Shown: one piece after another, positions 46,979 through 56,365 of the stretch | How the letters are laid out: every line of letters begins with the position of its first letter | How positions within the stretch are numbered: the stretch's first letter is position 1 | Assembly (NCBI GenBank): GCA_002726205.1 | Contig: PBSL01000068.1 | Location: 1-64,000, forward strand | Length of the DNA: 64,000 nucleotides | From: Planctomycetaceae bacterium | GTDB taxonomy: Bacteria > Planctomycetota > Planctomycetia > Planctomycetales > Planctomycetaceae | Direction of reading: 5' to 3' | Translations under genes and position numbers: made by a program | Notes under the pieces: model-generated | The model's input: only the letters and a program-made list of their open reading frames with translations | The model's database searches: none | Told to the model about the DNA's origin: nothing

Positions 46979-49129
46979 TTAGGCCTCTGTGGATTCATGT
47001 CCTGGTGCACGGTGCGGTACAAAGACCGTTCGGTGCGATTCTTCCTGACGTCGCAACGCCTCGCAAGCCTCATCATACAGCAGCCGCTGGCTGCGGCCAC
47101 CGGAACCGCGGGTGTCGGTGGTCCCGTTTCCGGTCGCCACCGGCTGGAGTGGTGGAGGAATGTAGCCCCCGTCGCCGCGGAGACTGCGGCCCTTGACGTC
47201 GTCGGCCAGGCAGATCGAGAGCATTTCGACCAGGCGTTGGGCGGCGGCGCGGTCGTTGATGGGCACCATTAACTCGACGCGGCGATCGAGGTTGCGGGGC
47301 ATCCAGTCGGCACTGGCGATGAACGTCCGCCCGTTGCCTCCCTGGTGGAAGTGGAACACGCGGCTGTGTTCGAGGAATCGATCGATGATGCTCGTCACGG
47401 AGATGTTCTCCGAGAGCCCCTCGACGCCCGGTCGCAAGCAGCAGATGCCGCGGACGTTGAGCCGGATTTCCACTCCCGCCTGGCCGGCTTCGTAGAGTGC
47501 CCGGATCAGTTTCGGGTCAACCAGCGAGTTCATCTTGGCGAGGATGCGGGCCGACTGCCCCTGCCGCTTGCGGCGGGTTTCGCTTTCGATCAATTCCAGC
47601 AGACGTTCCCGCATCCCGATCGGTGCGGCCTCGAGGTGCTGGAACTTCTGTGGCTGTGAATATCCGGTGATCGTGTTGAAGAAACTCGATGCGTCGGCGC
47701 CCAGCTCCTCGTCGCTGGTCAGGTAGCTGATGTCGGTGTAGAGCCTCGCGGTGGTCTCGTTGTAATTCCCCGTCCCGAAGTGCATGTAGCGTCGGATGCC
47801 GCCGGGTTCTCTGCGGACGACGATGCAGATCTTCGCGTGTGTCTTCAGGCCACGGACACCGTAGATCACCTGCACGCCAGCCTGTTCGAGCCGGCGTGCC
47901 CATTCGATATTGCGGGCCTCGTCGAAGCGGGCCTTCAATTCGACGATCGCCGTGACGTGTTTGCCGAGTTCCGAGGCGCGGGCCAGGGCCTTGACGATCG
48001 GGCTGTCGCGGCTCGTGCGGTAGAGAGTCTGCTTGATCGCGATCACGTCCGGATCAACCGCGGCTTCCTCGACAAACCGGACCACCGGATCGAAACTCTC
48101 GAAAGGATGACACAACAGCACGTTGGTTTCGGCGAGGACATCGAAGAGGCTGATGCGGGGATCGACCGCGGGCGAGGCAACCGGGGGCCAGGGAGCATCC
48201 TTGAGCTCGTCGAATCCGGGGAGATCGGTCAGAGCGAAGAACCCGGTCAGGTCCAGTGGGCCGGGAATGGGATAGACGTCCTCGTCGGCAACGTCGAACA
48301 GATCCTGCAGGAATTCCCGCGTGAGCGGATCGGCCTCGTCGGCGAGTTCCAGTCGCACGCAGTGGCTGGCCTTGCGGGCGTCAAGGATCTGCTGCATGCC
48401 CTCCAGCAGATCGGCCGCGGCATCCTCGCGGATGCTGAGATCGGCGTTGCGGGTGATTCGAAACGGCACGCACTCGAGCACTTCCTCACCGGGGAAAAAC
48501 CGGGAAAGAGAAACGGCGATGACGTCTTCGAGCAGCATGAAGGCGTAGCCGCCCTCGGAGGGCAGGGTAAGAATTCTCGGGCAGGTTCTGCCGCAGGGAA
48601 TCCAGGCAAACCGGGGCGTACCGTCGGCGGTGTCGCTGAGCCGGACCGACAGGCACAGGGAACCACCGATCAGCAGTGGGCAGTCCTGGTCGGCGGTGAT
48701 GGCCATCGGGGTCAGGACCGAGTAGATTTCGCCCTCGACGATCTGCTCGAGGACCTGTTCCTGGACCGGATCGAGCGTGTCGGCTCGAACACGCTGCAGC
48801 CCGGCGGCGGCCAGGGCCGGCTCCAGGTCATCGTGAAAGCAGGCGTACTGGTCTTCGACCATCTTCCGGACGCGATGGTCGATCATGCCGAGTTGCTCGG
48901 CCGCAGACAGGCCCGACGCATCCTTGCCACGGTGTCCCTCGCGGGCGAGCAGTTGCAGGCCGCCGACGCGGACCATGAAGAACTCGTCGAGGTTGGATGC
49001 GGTGATGGCCAGGAACTTCAACCGTTCCAGCAGCGGGTGTCCCGTTTCGGCGGCCTCGTCAAGCACCCGCTGGTTGAACTCCAGCCAACTGAGTTCGCGG
49101 TTGATGAACAGATCGCTGTGAACGGTCAT
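46979..49129 (-). CDS. ppk: Polyphosphate kinase 1
   Basis: 716 residues, normal length for PPK1. FINRELSWLEFNQRVLDEA begins the N domain. The phosphoryl-accepting histidine is in GLKTHAKICIVVRR (about 410) and the second C-domain motif is FIASADWMPRNLDRRVELM. It makes and degrades polyphosphate from ATP at the inner membrane. ATG 49129 overlaps the upstream ppx stop by 4 bases. Confidence 0.97.
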   Translation of the reverse strand: MTVHSDLFINRELSWLEFNQRVLDEAAETGHPLLERLKFLAITASNLDEFFMVRVGGLQLLAREGHRGKDASGLSAAEQLGMIDHRVRKMVEDQYACFHDDLEPALAAAGLQRVRADTLDPVQEQVLEQIVEGEIYSVLTPMAITADQDCPLLIGGSLCLSVRLSDTADGTPRFAWIPCGRTCPRILTLPSEGGYAFMLLEDVIAVSLSRFFPGEEVLECVPFRITRNADLSIREDAAADLLEGMQQILDARKASHCVRLELADEADPLTREFLQDLFDVADEDVYPIPGPLDLTGFFALTDLPGFDELKDAPWPPVASPAVDPRISLFDVLAETNVLLCHPFESFDPVVRFVEEAAVDPDVIAIKQTLYRTSRDSPIVKALARASELGKHVTAIVELKARFDEARNIEWARRLEQAGVQVIYGVRGLKTHAKICIVVRREPGGIRRYMHFGTGNYNETTARLYTDISYLTSDEELGADASSFFNTITGYSQPQKFQHLEAAPIGMRERLLELIESETRRKRQGQSARILAKMNSLVDPKLIRALYEAGQAGVEIRLNVRGICCLRPGVEGLSENISVTSIIDRFLEHSRVFHFHQGGNGRTFIASADWMPRNLDRRVELMVPINDRAAAQRLVEMLSICLADDVKGRSLRGDGGYIPPPLQPVATGNGTTDTRGSGGRSQRLLYDEACEALRRQEESHRTVFVPHRAPGHESTEA

Positions 49130-50736
49130 CGTACCGGTTCCGGGGGGTTCGCCTGTCGCAACAGGACCGGTGTGCCGAAGATCTGTTCGAACAGCAAGCC
49201 GTTGCGGTTGAGCGCCAGTTGTTCGAGCGAAAGGTCTTCGACGCCGGGCACGGAGATCACGAGCTTGCCTTCGGCCTTGTGACAGGTGAAATCGGTCACC
49301 CGCTGGCTTCGCGATTCATCGAGTGCGGTGGCCACGCGGAGCAGACCGGCCAGCTTCGCCACGGCAATCCGCTGCTCACGATCCAGCTGGACATAGCCCC
49401 GGTGCGTCGGCTTCGGTGACGCGCCCCGGTGATAGCGGGCCACCAACGCCACCAGCAGCATGTCGTCGCGAGTCAGCCCGAAGAGATCACTGCTGCGGAT
49501 CAGGTACATCGAGTGCTTGTGCAGGTTGCTGGCCGAGACGATCGCGCCGATCTCGTGGAGCAATGCCGAGGCGTGCAGCAGCATGCCGTGACGGGGTTCG
49601 AGCTGGTGTTCGTCGGTGAGTTGTTCGAAGAGCCGTCGCGCCAGGTCGGCGACATGCACGGCATGCGGCTCGTCGAACTGGTACCTGCGGCCCAGATCCA
49701 GAGCCGAGCGAGTGACCTGCCGGGCGAAATCCTCGTTCCAGGTGTCCGACGCCGCCATCTCCATCAACAATCCGTCACGCAGGTTGACACTGCAAACGAA
49801 CAGGCGATCGCGGTCGAAGGTCCGGGCGAGTTCGACGTAGGAAAGCAGGGCGGGACCCAGCGTGCCGGCATCGGGATAGCTGATGTGGTACTCGCCGACG
49901 AGATCATCGATCGAACGTTCGAGGATCGAGTCACTGAAGGCGGCGAGCTGTTCGACATCCAGGCAGGCCAGCTTGTCCGGTGTCCAGTCAGGCACCAGTT
50001 GCGAGGCGGCGAAACGGATATCACCGCCCAGGGCAACGACCTCGATCGGTGTCTCCCACGGCACGTTGCGCCGGACCAGGTCCATGGTCCGGCGAACCTG
50101 GGACCGCATCAGTTCCGGCACCGATCCCTGGGGAGCCTGGAATGCCTGCAGTGATTCACGGAGCCGCTGCGAGCCAAGCTTGTAGGTCTGCGAGTAGATC
50201 ACGTTGCCTTGATGAACCAGCAGGATTTCCGTGCTGCCTCCGCCCACCTCGGTCACGATCGACTGGGCTGCCGACAGGCTTTCTTCATGCTCGATCAGCG
50301 GCTGGACACCGAGATAGGTGACCCGGTTCACCTCGGCTTCGTCAATCGCCTCGATCTCCAGGCCCGTCGCAACAAAAACCCGGTCGAGAAACGAGAGTCG
50401 GTTCGTGGCTTCGCGGACGGCACTGGTGGCTACCACGCGGACCTGGTCGGGACGCGTGATGCCGTACTCGGTCAGCAACTGCCGGTAACTTCGCAACACC
50501 TCGACACACCCCTCGGTCGTCGCCCGGCGAATGCGGCCCCGGGTGAAGGTATCGCGGCCGAGATCGACGTCGCGGGTGAGCGTTTCGAGTGGCCGGACCG
50601 AGCCATCGCCGCTGATCTCGGCAATCGCCATCCGGATCGACGACGAGCCGACATCAACCACCGCCACCGGTCGCGTCGTCGACGAGGCTTGGGTTGGCCG
50701 GTGCGATTCGTGAACGGAGGCGGTGCGGTCTGACAT
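49126..50736 (-). CDS. ppx: Ppx/GppA exopolyphosphatase-family protein with C-terminal HD-like region
   Basis: 536 residues. Actin-like ATPase fold: VAVVDVGSSSIRMAIAEI (about 24-41), VVATSAVREATN and TEVGGGSTEILLVHQG (about 165-180). The C-terminal half resembles the HD domain of E. coli Ppx/GppA (HVADLARRLFEQL, LLHASALLHEIGAIVSASNL). It degrades polyphosphate or pppGpp; these cannot be separated by eye. Upstream of ppk with a 4-base overlap, so synthesis and turnover are coupled. Confidence 0.92.
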   Translation of the reverse strand: MSDRTASVHESHRPTQASSTTRPVAVVDVGSSSIRMAIAEISGDGSVRPLETLTRDVDLGRDTFTRGRIRRATTEGCVEVLRSYRQLLTEYGITRPDQVRVVATSAVREATNRLSFLDRVFVATGLEIEAIDEAEVNRVTYLGVQPLIEHEESLSAAQSIVTEVGGGSTEILLVHQGNVIYSQTYKLGSQRLRESLQAFQAPQGSVPELMRSQVRRTMDLVRRNVPWETPIEVVALGGDIRFAASQLVPDWTPDKLACLDVEQLAAFSDSILERSIDDLVGEYHISYPDAGTLGPALLSYVELARTFDRDRLFVCSVNLRDGLLMEMAASDTWNEDFARQVTRSALDLGRRYQFDEPHAVHVADLARRLFEQLTDEHQLEPRHGMLLHASALLHEIGAIVSASNLHKHSMYLIRSSDLFGLTRDDMLLVALVARYHRGASPKPTHRGYVQLDREQRIAVAKLAGLLRVATALDESRSQRVTDFTCHKAEGKLVISVPGVEDLSLEQLALNRNGLLFEQIFGTPVLLRQANPPEPVR

Positions 50737-50848
50737 GGTGGCAATTGGTTGCGAGGAATCAGGAGGGCTGGTTGCGGCGTGTCATCTCACCGAGCCAGCG
50801 AAAACGCCGCGCAGCGTTGCATCATAGCACACGCCGACGAAAAACCGT

Positions 50849-51871
50849 TCAAGCGACAGTCGGGCGGCCAGGCGCCTGGGTCGGCTTGGAATCTCCGGCG
50901 ATTTCGGTTTCCGCCCATGCCGCGGCACCCAGGACGCTTGCGTCGTCGCCCAGCGAGGCGGCGATCACCCGGTAGGTACCGCGGTAGGACTCGAGAATGT
51001 TCCCGTCACAGGTTCTCGAGACCGCCTCCAGGAACAGGTCGGGCATCGCCTCGACCAGGCCGCCTCCCAGGACGATCGTGTCCGGGGCCAGCAGGTGGAC
51101 CAGTCCCGCGGCCGCCATCCCGATCCACTCGGCCGCCTCCCGGAGAATGTTTTCGATCACCGTGTCTCCGGCATCCACGGCACGGCGGAGAGCCGAGCTG
51201 CGGATCGCGGAAATCTCGGTCCCGACGTCTTCGGCCAGGTGCGGCGCGTGACCGCGATAGGCGGCCTGGGCGGCGGCGGCGGCGATCGAGAGACGGCTGC
51301 CGACGTGTTCGAGTGTGCGGCAACGGTTGTTGCCCCGGGCCGGACCGCCCGGGTCGATCGGGAAGTGCCCGATCTCCATGCAACTGACGGCCTGCCCACG
51401 CAGAATGCGCCCCTCGTAGATACAGCCGCCACCGATGCCGGTGCCCGGGAAAATTCCGACCACACAGCGAGAATCCCTGGCGGCTCCGAAACGGTACTCG
51501 CCGAACACACCGGCATCGACATCGTTGACCACCAGCACCGGGCAGTCCATCTTCTTCGACAGCCAGTCGCCGACGGGTACCTCGCGCCAACCCAGGTTGA
51601 TTGCCTCGCGGACGATTCCGGTGGTCATGTCAACCGGCCCGGGACAGCCGATGCCGATGCCGCGGATCGCGGTGCGGTCGAGTTCTGCTTCGGCCAGTGC
51701 CTGGTCGATTGTCTTGACGATCCGCTTGAGGTTCTTCTTGGGTTCAACGGAGTTGCGGGTGGATTTTCGGGTTCGTCCCAGTGGCTGGAACGATGCGTCA
51801 TAGACGGTCGCCAGCATCTTGCTGCCGCCGAGGTCGAATCCTACCCAGACGCCGTCCTGGTCTGCTGTCAT
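50849..51871 (-). CDS. ROK-family sugar kinase with atypical zinc motif
   Basis: 340 residues. The ROK N-domain VGFDLGGSKMLATVYD binds ATP phosphate and GIGIGCPGPVD follows. Catalytic Asp is in VVNDVDAGVFGEY. GTGIGGGCIYEGRILRG and the zinc-ligand His in IGHFPIDPGG are present. The usual CxCGxxGCLE zinc motif is replaced by RGNNRCRTLEHVG, which keeps only one cysteine. It may phosphorylate a hexose or amino sugar. Gap to the ppx start is 112 bp with nothing visible. Confidence 0.85.
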   Translation of the reverse strand: MTADQDGVWVGFDLGGSKMLATVYDASFQPLGRTRKSTRNSVEPKKNLKRIVKTIDQALAEAELDRTAIRGIGIGCPGPVDMTTGIVREAINLGWREVPVGDWLSKKMDCPVLVVNDVDAGVFGEYRFGAARDSRCVVGIFPGTGIGGGCIYEGRILRGQAVSCMEIGHFPIDPGGPARGNNRCRTLEHVGSRLSIAAAAAQAAYRGHAPHLAEDVGTEISAIRSSALRRAVDAGDTVIENILREAAEWIGMAAAGLVHLLAPDTIVLGGGLVEAMPDLFLEAVSRTCDGNILESYRGTYRVIAASLGDDASVLGAAAWAETEIAGDSKPTQAPGRPTVA

Positions 51872-51963
51872 GAGATGGCCTGTTGACGGTCAATTGCCGC
51901 TGTCAGCGTCTGCCGGACAGTGGCGGTGATTCGAAATGGGTGACCAGCCGCTGGCGTGGTCGT

Positions 51964-53148
51964 CTAGGCCTTGAGTTCGATTTCCCGGGGCCACTGCTGG
52001 TAGGCTTCCCAGTAGGTTTTTTTCAGGGCAATCTCATCGTCTTTTGCCGAGGGTTGGACACGGCCGTTGACGTCGATGGCCCGTGAGACGAGCGTGTGCT
52101 TGCCCGGCTTGAGATTGCCGAGATCGATCGAGAAGAACGTCCAGGAGTATTTCGCCCGTGGCTGCTTGTCGAGAGTCGCCTCGACCCATTTGCCCTCACC
52201 GACTTTCACCTCGACCTTGCCGATGGCCGTCCCGTTGTTCCATGCTGCGCCGTAGGCCTTGACCGGCACGACTCCACCGGTTGTCGGCCGTCGCGTGACA
52301 CGGGCGATGATCGACTTGAGGTTCATCTGCGAGACGGATGTTTCGACGTAATCGATCCGCTGGCCGTGCCGTTCGCCGCGGAGCGTCACGTAATCGCGGC
52401 CCATGAAACGGCCGACGAATCGGCGGTTGCGGAGTTCGATCCGCGTGAGCCACTTGACGTTGGCGATGCCGTACCAACCGGGCACGATCAGTCGCAGCGG
52501 CGCCCCGTTGCGGAGCTCCAGCGGCTTTCCGTTTCGCTGGTAGGCCAGCAGCAGCGGCAGTGACATTGCGTCGTCGACTGACAGGCTGCGGGCAAACTGG
52601 GAATTGAACTTTCGTTCGCGGGGCGTTCCCTTGCGGATCGTTTCTTCCCGCTGGTCGACCCCGAAAAAGACGACTTCTTTCGCCTGCGGCTTGATGCCGC
52701 AACTCTTCAGCAGCGATGCCAGTGGTGTTCCCGTCCACTTGCTGTTGTAGATTGCGCTCATGAAGCCCTTCGATGCGCCGTTGCCCGAACACTCCAGCGT
52801 CATCAACTGGTCTTTTTTCGGCAGCCCCTGTATCTGTTCAAGCGTCAACGCCTGCGGCCGGTCGACCAGCCCGCTGATCTGCAGCTTGAACGTCTTGGGG
52901 TCGAACTTGGGAACGCCGTAGTGCGAGACGCCAAAGACCTGGTCCTGGGGTGTGATCCAGCTGTCGAGCGTTTCCCAGTCAAGCATCTGGGGCCGGGCAC
53001 GGGGCATGTTCAGGAACGGGACCAGGTCCCCCAGCTTGTCCTGTCCCGGGAAAGCGAAATCGGGCATCGACATTTCGGCCAGCGCGATCGCGATGGCGGC
53101 CGAGCCGGTCTTTAGCGTGTCGCGGCGGGTGATTTTGGGGGAGGTCAT
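51964..53148 (-). CDS. Sulfite oxidase-family molybdopterin oxidoreductase, Tat-exported
   Basis: 394 residues. A Tat signal is present (KITRRDTLKTG at 5-15). The Mo-coordinating cysteine is C120 in MTLECSGNGASKGFM. A Mo-co dimerisation-like beta domain occupies about 255-390 (KVEVKVGEGKWVEATL, WTFFSIDLGNLKPGKHTLVS). SUOX-fold enzymes oxidise sulfite or related substrates using a haem or copper partner. ATG 53148 overlaps the stop of the upstream copper-site lipoprotein, a plausible electron partner. Confidence 0.9.
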   Translation of the reverse strand: MTSPKITRRDTLKTGSAAIAIALAEMSMPDFAFPGQDKLGDLVPFLNMPRARPQMLDWETLDSWITPQDQVFGVSHYGVPKFDPKTFKLQISGLVDRPQALTLEQIQGLPKKDQLMTLECSGNGASKGFMSAIYNSKWTGTPLASLLKSCGIKPQAKEVVFFGVDQREETIRKGTPRERKFNSQFARSLSVDDAMSLPLLLAYQRNGKPLELRNGAPLRLIVPGWYGIANVKWLTRIELRNRRFVGRFMGRDYVTLRGERHGQRIDYVETSVSQMNLKSIIARVTRRPTTGGVVPVKAYGAAWNNGTAIGKVEVKVGEGKWVEATLDKQPRAKYSWTFFSIDLGNLKPGKHTLVSRAIDVNGRVQPSAKDDEIALKKTYWEAYQQWPREIELKA

Positions 53149-53993
53149 GGCGGGTCCTTCTTCAGGTCATCCGGTGAGACGTCGACATCGATCGACGACG
53201 TCCGTCCTTCCATGATGACGATCTTTGCTCGCCACGACAACGACCCGGACGGATGGGCCATTTCGAGTTGGTACTCGCCCGGGGGCACGTCGGGAAACCG
53301 GAAGCGGCCGTCGGTCGCGGTGACTTGAAAGAAGGGATGGCCGAAGACGAAGACCCAGGCCTTCATCGAACTGTGATAGACGCAGCCGATGCGGATTGGT
53401 CGACGGATCCCGCCGCCGCGTTCAAAGGTGTGGACCATTTCACCGCGGGAAGGCATGTTGGTGTTGAATGGTCGGCTGCCGTCAGTCGTGCGGACGTTGT
53501 GGATCTGAGGATCATTGTTGAGAAACTTGACCCGATCGCCGGCCTGGATCGCCGCGGTTTCAGGTACGAAGCGAAAGTCCTTCTGGTCAATGACAACCAG
53601 TGACGACTCCCCGGATCGTTTCAGGTTCCGCAGTGCTGCACCTCGCAGCGCGACGACCGCCTCGGCCAGCTTTCCCTCATCGCCGACGTAGTATCTCGCG
53701 TAACGCCAGGGCCTCTTGGAATCGGCCCGGTAACGTACCGTGCCTTCGACGGTGCCGGTCGCCGGTGGCCGAGGTGGCGGTTGCAGCGATCGAGGAGCGG
53801 GGTCACTGGGGGGGTGTTCCCGGCCGGTGTCGACCGGTTCGGTGGGAGATTGTTCGACCGATTGCAGACCGGGTTGTTGCGGATCCTGCTCGCTGCAACA
53901 CAACCCACCGCCGACGACCAGTCCCACCAGTGAAATCAGCCAGCCGCAGCGTTTCCGGGAAAAGTGCTGGTCGGAAGCCAGTTGGCGCATCAT
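53145..53993 (-). CDS. Cupredoxin-like secreted lipoprotein with C-terminal carboxypeptidase-regulatory-like fold
   Basis: 282 residues. N-terminal hydrophobic segment LISLVGLVVGGGLCC (about 18-32) precedes a Pro-rich linker. A cupredoxin-like beta domain has DRVKFLNNDPQIHNVRT with a candidate His and IGCVYHSSMKAWVFV with the Cys-x2-His-x2-Met copper pattern. The tail (DGRFRFPDVPPGEYQLEMA) resembles a CarboxypepD_reg fold. Adjacent ATGs at 53993 and 53990 follow AGGGA; I use 53993. Possibly the electron acceptor of the downstream molybdoenzyme. Confidence 0.72.
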   Translation of the reverse strand: MMRQLASDQHFSRKRCGWLISLVGLVVGGGLCCSEQDPQQPGLQSVEQSPTEPVDTGREHPPSDPAPRSLQPPPRPPATGTVEGTVRYRADSKRPWRYARYYVGDEGKLAEAVVALRGAALRNLKRSGESSLVVIDQKDFRFVPETAAIQAGDRVKFLNNDPQIHNVRTTDGSRPFNTNMPSRGEMVHTFERGGGIRRPIRIGCVYHSSMKAWVFVFGHPFFQVTATDGRFRFPDVPPGEYQLEMAHPSGSLSWRAKIVIMEGRTSSIDVDVSPDDLKKDPP

Positions 53994-54215
53994 CACGTGG
54001 TTTCCCTGGACAAGCCCGAGCATTCGGGTGCATCCGGCCAACGATCCTCCCCGACCGTGCGACCCGATTCCGTGATAGGACTTGTCCCGCGTGAATGCAA
54101 GCGGCGGGCTGAGAATCGAGCGAGTTGCCGGTTTTGCGGTTGCGCGGCATCATGGAATCGACGGGTGATGTGGTCCCGCAATTGGAGTCGTCGATCCTTT
54201 CGAGAGAACAAGACA

Positions 54216-54980
54216 ATGGTCCAGCAACAGTCACTGCTTCCCTCGTTGTGGGAAATTCCCCAGGTGTTGCGAGATCGACTGGGGGTCAAGGCCGGCCGCC
54301 AGCGGGCGATGATGGTCGAGGGGCACCTGTTGGTGATCTTGCACGCGCCGCCGGGCGAGGATCATGCCGATCGAGTCGGCCGGTTCTACTGGCGTGAACC
54401 CGACGGCAATTGGCATGCCCACGTCGAGGGCCGGCAACAGCATTCGCTGGCCACGCATCTCGAGGAGTTCGAGAAGATCGTTCACGAACTCGACGAGCGG
54501 GATCCGGCGGCCGAGGACGCCCGCGAGCTGCACGCCGACATCACGGCACTGGCCCCGTTGGTACGGGCTGCAAGGAACCTGCACGCGGCCCTGCAGCAGG
54601 CCCGTGACTTGTGCGGCGAGGACCACGACCTGGTCGCCTTCCGCGACCGGGCCTACCAGATCGAGCGGATGGCCGAACTCGCCTACCAGGACGCGCAGAA
54701 CACGCTCGGTTTCACGACAGCGTTGCAGGCCGAGGCCCAGGCGACCAGCGGTTACCAGATGTCCGTCTCGGCCCATCGGCTCAATGTCCTGGCCGCCTTC
54801 TTCTTTCCGATGGCCACTCTCTGTACCGTCTTCGGGGTCAACATGGACCACGGTTTCGAACACCGCCACTCGCCGCTGCCCTTTTTCATCGTGGTGGTCT
54901 GCAGCCTGGCGTTCGGATTTCTGCTCAAGTCGTTTATCACCTCCGAGGTCCGGAAACCGCGTTCAAGCGAGGATGCCTGA
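54216..54980 (+). CDS. CorA-like divalent-cation transporter family protein, divergent
   Basis: 254 residues, shorter than typical CorA (~315). A cytosolic alpha/beta part with long helices (about 80-195, AYQIERMAELAYQDAQN) precedes two membrane helices (about 198-217 and 227-245). The loop between them reads FGVNMD where CorA has the GMN selectivity motif. Start ATG 54216 has GAGAG upstream; the longer frame lies in a 222-bp interval with no other gene. Classification rests on topology and the near-GMN motif. Confidence 0.6.
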   Translation: MVQQQSLLPSLWEIPQVLRDRLGVKAGRQRAMMVEGHLLVILHAPPGEDHADRVGRFYWREPDGNWHAHVEGRQQHSLATHLEEFEKIVHELDERDPAAEDARELHADITALAPLVRAARNLHAALQQARDLCGEDHDLVAFRDRAYQIERMAELAYQDAQNTLGFTTALQAEAQATSGYQMSVSAHRLNVLAAFFFPMATLCTVFGVNMDHGFEHRHSPLPFFIVVVCSLAFGFLLKSFITSEVRKPRSSEDA

Positions 54981-55018
54981 CACGGTCTCCGGGGGGCGAC
55001 GCAACCCCGGTGGCAAAG

Positions 55019-55107
55019 CGGAGAGGGCGGGATTCGAACCCGCGGTCCCGGTTGCCCGGGACACGGCATTTCCAGTGCCGCACAATCGGCCACTCTGTCA
55101 CCTCTCC
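55019..55107 (-). tRNA. tRNA-Ser (anticodon GGA)
   Basis: Read on the minus strand, a 7-bp acceptor stem GGAGAGG/CCTCTCC closes a cloverleaf with an anticodon stem CGGCA/TGCCG around loop CTGGAAA (anticodon GGA). A long variable arm (GTCCCGGGCAACCGGGAC) follows, typical of class II serine tRNAs, then the T arm GGTTCGAATCC. The discriminator is G. CCA is not encoded. It lies 38 bases after the CorA-like gene on the opposite strand. Confidence 0.95.
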
Positions 55108-55240
55108 GACCGTGCCGCGATTCTTGCATCCCGGCTCAGGGCGTTCAATGGCAGTCGCGAGAGGCCTCGGCCACAGCGTGGGCACGACCTGGTGGCGGGG
55201 CTAGTATGATGGCCGGATTGGTCCGGCAGGAGTGATGAGA

Positions 55241-56365
55241 ATGAGCGAGACGGGATTGGTGGCGATTTTCACCGGTGTCAGGCGGCCGTTCGAGCTCCGC
55301 GAGTTTCCGGTGCCGGCGGCCGAGCCGGGAACGATGGTGGTGCGGTTGACGATGGCCAACGTTTGCGGCAGCGACCTTCACATCTGGCGAGGCACCTACG
55401 ATGTCTCGCGGGGACAGCAGGAACCGTTCTGCCTGTCGATCGGACACGAGATGACCGGCGTGGTCCACGAGCTCGGCGAGGGCGTCAGCGTTGATTCGAC
55501 CGGTGATCCGCTGGCGCTGGGCGACCGCGTCGTGTTCCAGTACTTCCTCAACTGCGGCGAGTGTCGCAGTTGCCGTCGCGAGACCACGCCCCGCTGCCGG
55601 GACGGGCTGAAGTACCGTTACCCGCCCGACCAGTACCCTCACTTCACCGCGGCCTACGGCCAGTACTATTTCCTGCGAAACGGCCAGGCCGTCTTCAAGG
55701 TTCCCGACAACGTCCCCGATGATCTTGCCGGACCGGCCAACTGTGCACTGTCGCAGGTCATCGACGGGCTCGATCGCGGCCAGGCCGGACCGGGCGACCG
55801 GCTGGTGATCCAGGGAGCCGGCGGGCTGGGGCTCAACGCGATCGCCGTTGCCCGGGAACGGGGCGTCAGCCAGGTGATCGTCATCGACGGTATCGACAAC
55901 CGCCTGGAACTGGCGACCGCTTTCGGGGCCGACCAGACGATTGACCTGAAGGAATTTCCGACGGCCGATGACCGCGTGAAGCGGGTCTTCGAGTTGACCG
56001 AGGGTGATGGCGCCGACCTGGTGATGGAACTGGTCGGTTCGGCGGCGGCCCTGCCCGAGGGGATCGCGATGCTGGCCAATGGTGGCACGTTGCTGGAGAT
56101 CGGCAACATCAACCAGGGTCGCACGGTGACGCTCGACCCGTCGCAACTGGTGCACGGTGGCAAGACCGTGCTGGGGCTGATGTGGTATCGACCACAGAGC
56201 CTGCAGGCGGCCCTGCAACTGCTGAGCACTTCGGCCGCCAAGTATCCCTTCGAGAAAATTCTCTCGCACCACTACCCCTTCGATGCGATCGACCAGGCGT
56301 TTGCCGACCAGGACAGCGGACTGATACAACGCGCGGCACTGCTGCCCTGGGAGCTCGGGGGATGA
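55241..56365 (+). CDS. Zinc-dependent medium-chain dehydrogenase (first of pair)
   Basis: 374 residues, MDR fold. Catalytic zinc ligands are in NVCGSDLHIWRG and SIGHEMTGVV; the structural-zinc cysteines are in LNCGECRSCRRETTPRC. The NAD(P) motif is VIQGAGGLGLNAIAV. ATG 55241 follows AGGAG by 8 bases, better than GTG 55232 or ATG 55235. Stop overlaps the next gene's ATG. Substrate cannot be read; oxidoreduction of an alcohol or polyol is likely. Confidence 0.87.
   Translation: MSETGLVAIFTGVRRPFELREFPVPAAEPGTMVVRLTMANVCGSDLHIWRGTYDVSRGQQEPFCLSIGHEMTGVVHELGEGVSVDSTGDPLALGDRVVFQYFLNCGECRSCRRETTPRCRDGLKYRYPPDQYPHFTAAYGQYYFLRNGQAVFKVPDNVPDDLAGPANCALSQVIDGLDRGQAGPGDRLVIQGAGGLGLNAIAVARERGVSQVIVIDGIDNRLELATAFGADQTIDLKEFPTADDRVKRVFELTEGDGADLVMELVGSAAALPEGIAMLANGGTLLEIGNINQGRTVTLDPSQLVHGGKTVLGLMWYRPQSLQAALQLLSTSAAKYPFEKILSHHYPFDAIDQAFADQDSGLIQRAALLPWELGG

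Noticed and set aside
47780-49282. 500-residue plus-strand ORF antisense to ppk
   Set aside because: Complete PPK1 motifs are on the minus strand. The plus frame has an odd composition and no family features.
55145-56329. 394-residue minus-strand ORF antisense to the first zinc dehydrogenase
   Set aside because: The plus strand carries complete MDR zinc and nucleotide motifs; the minus frame has no domain.
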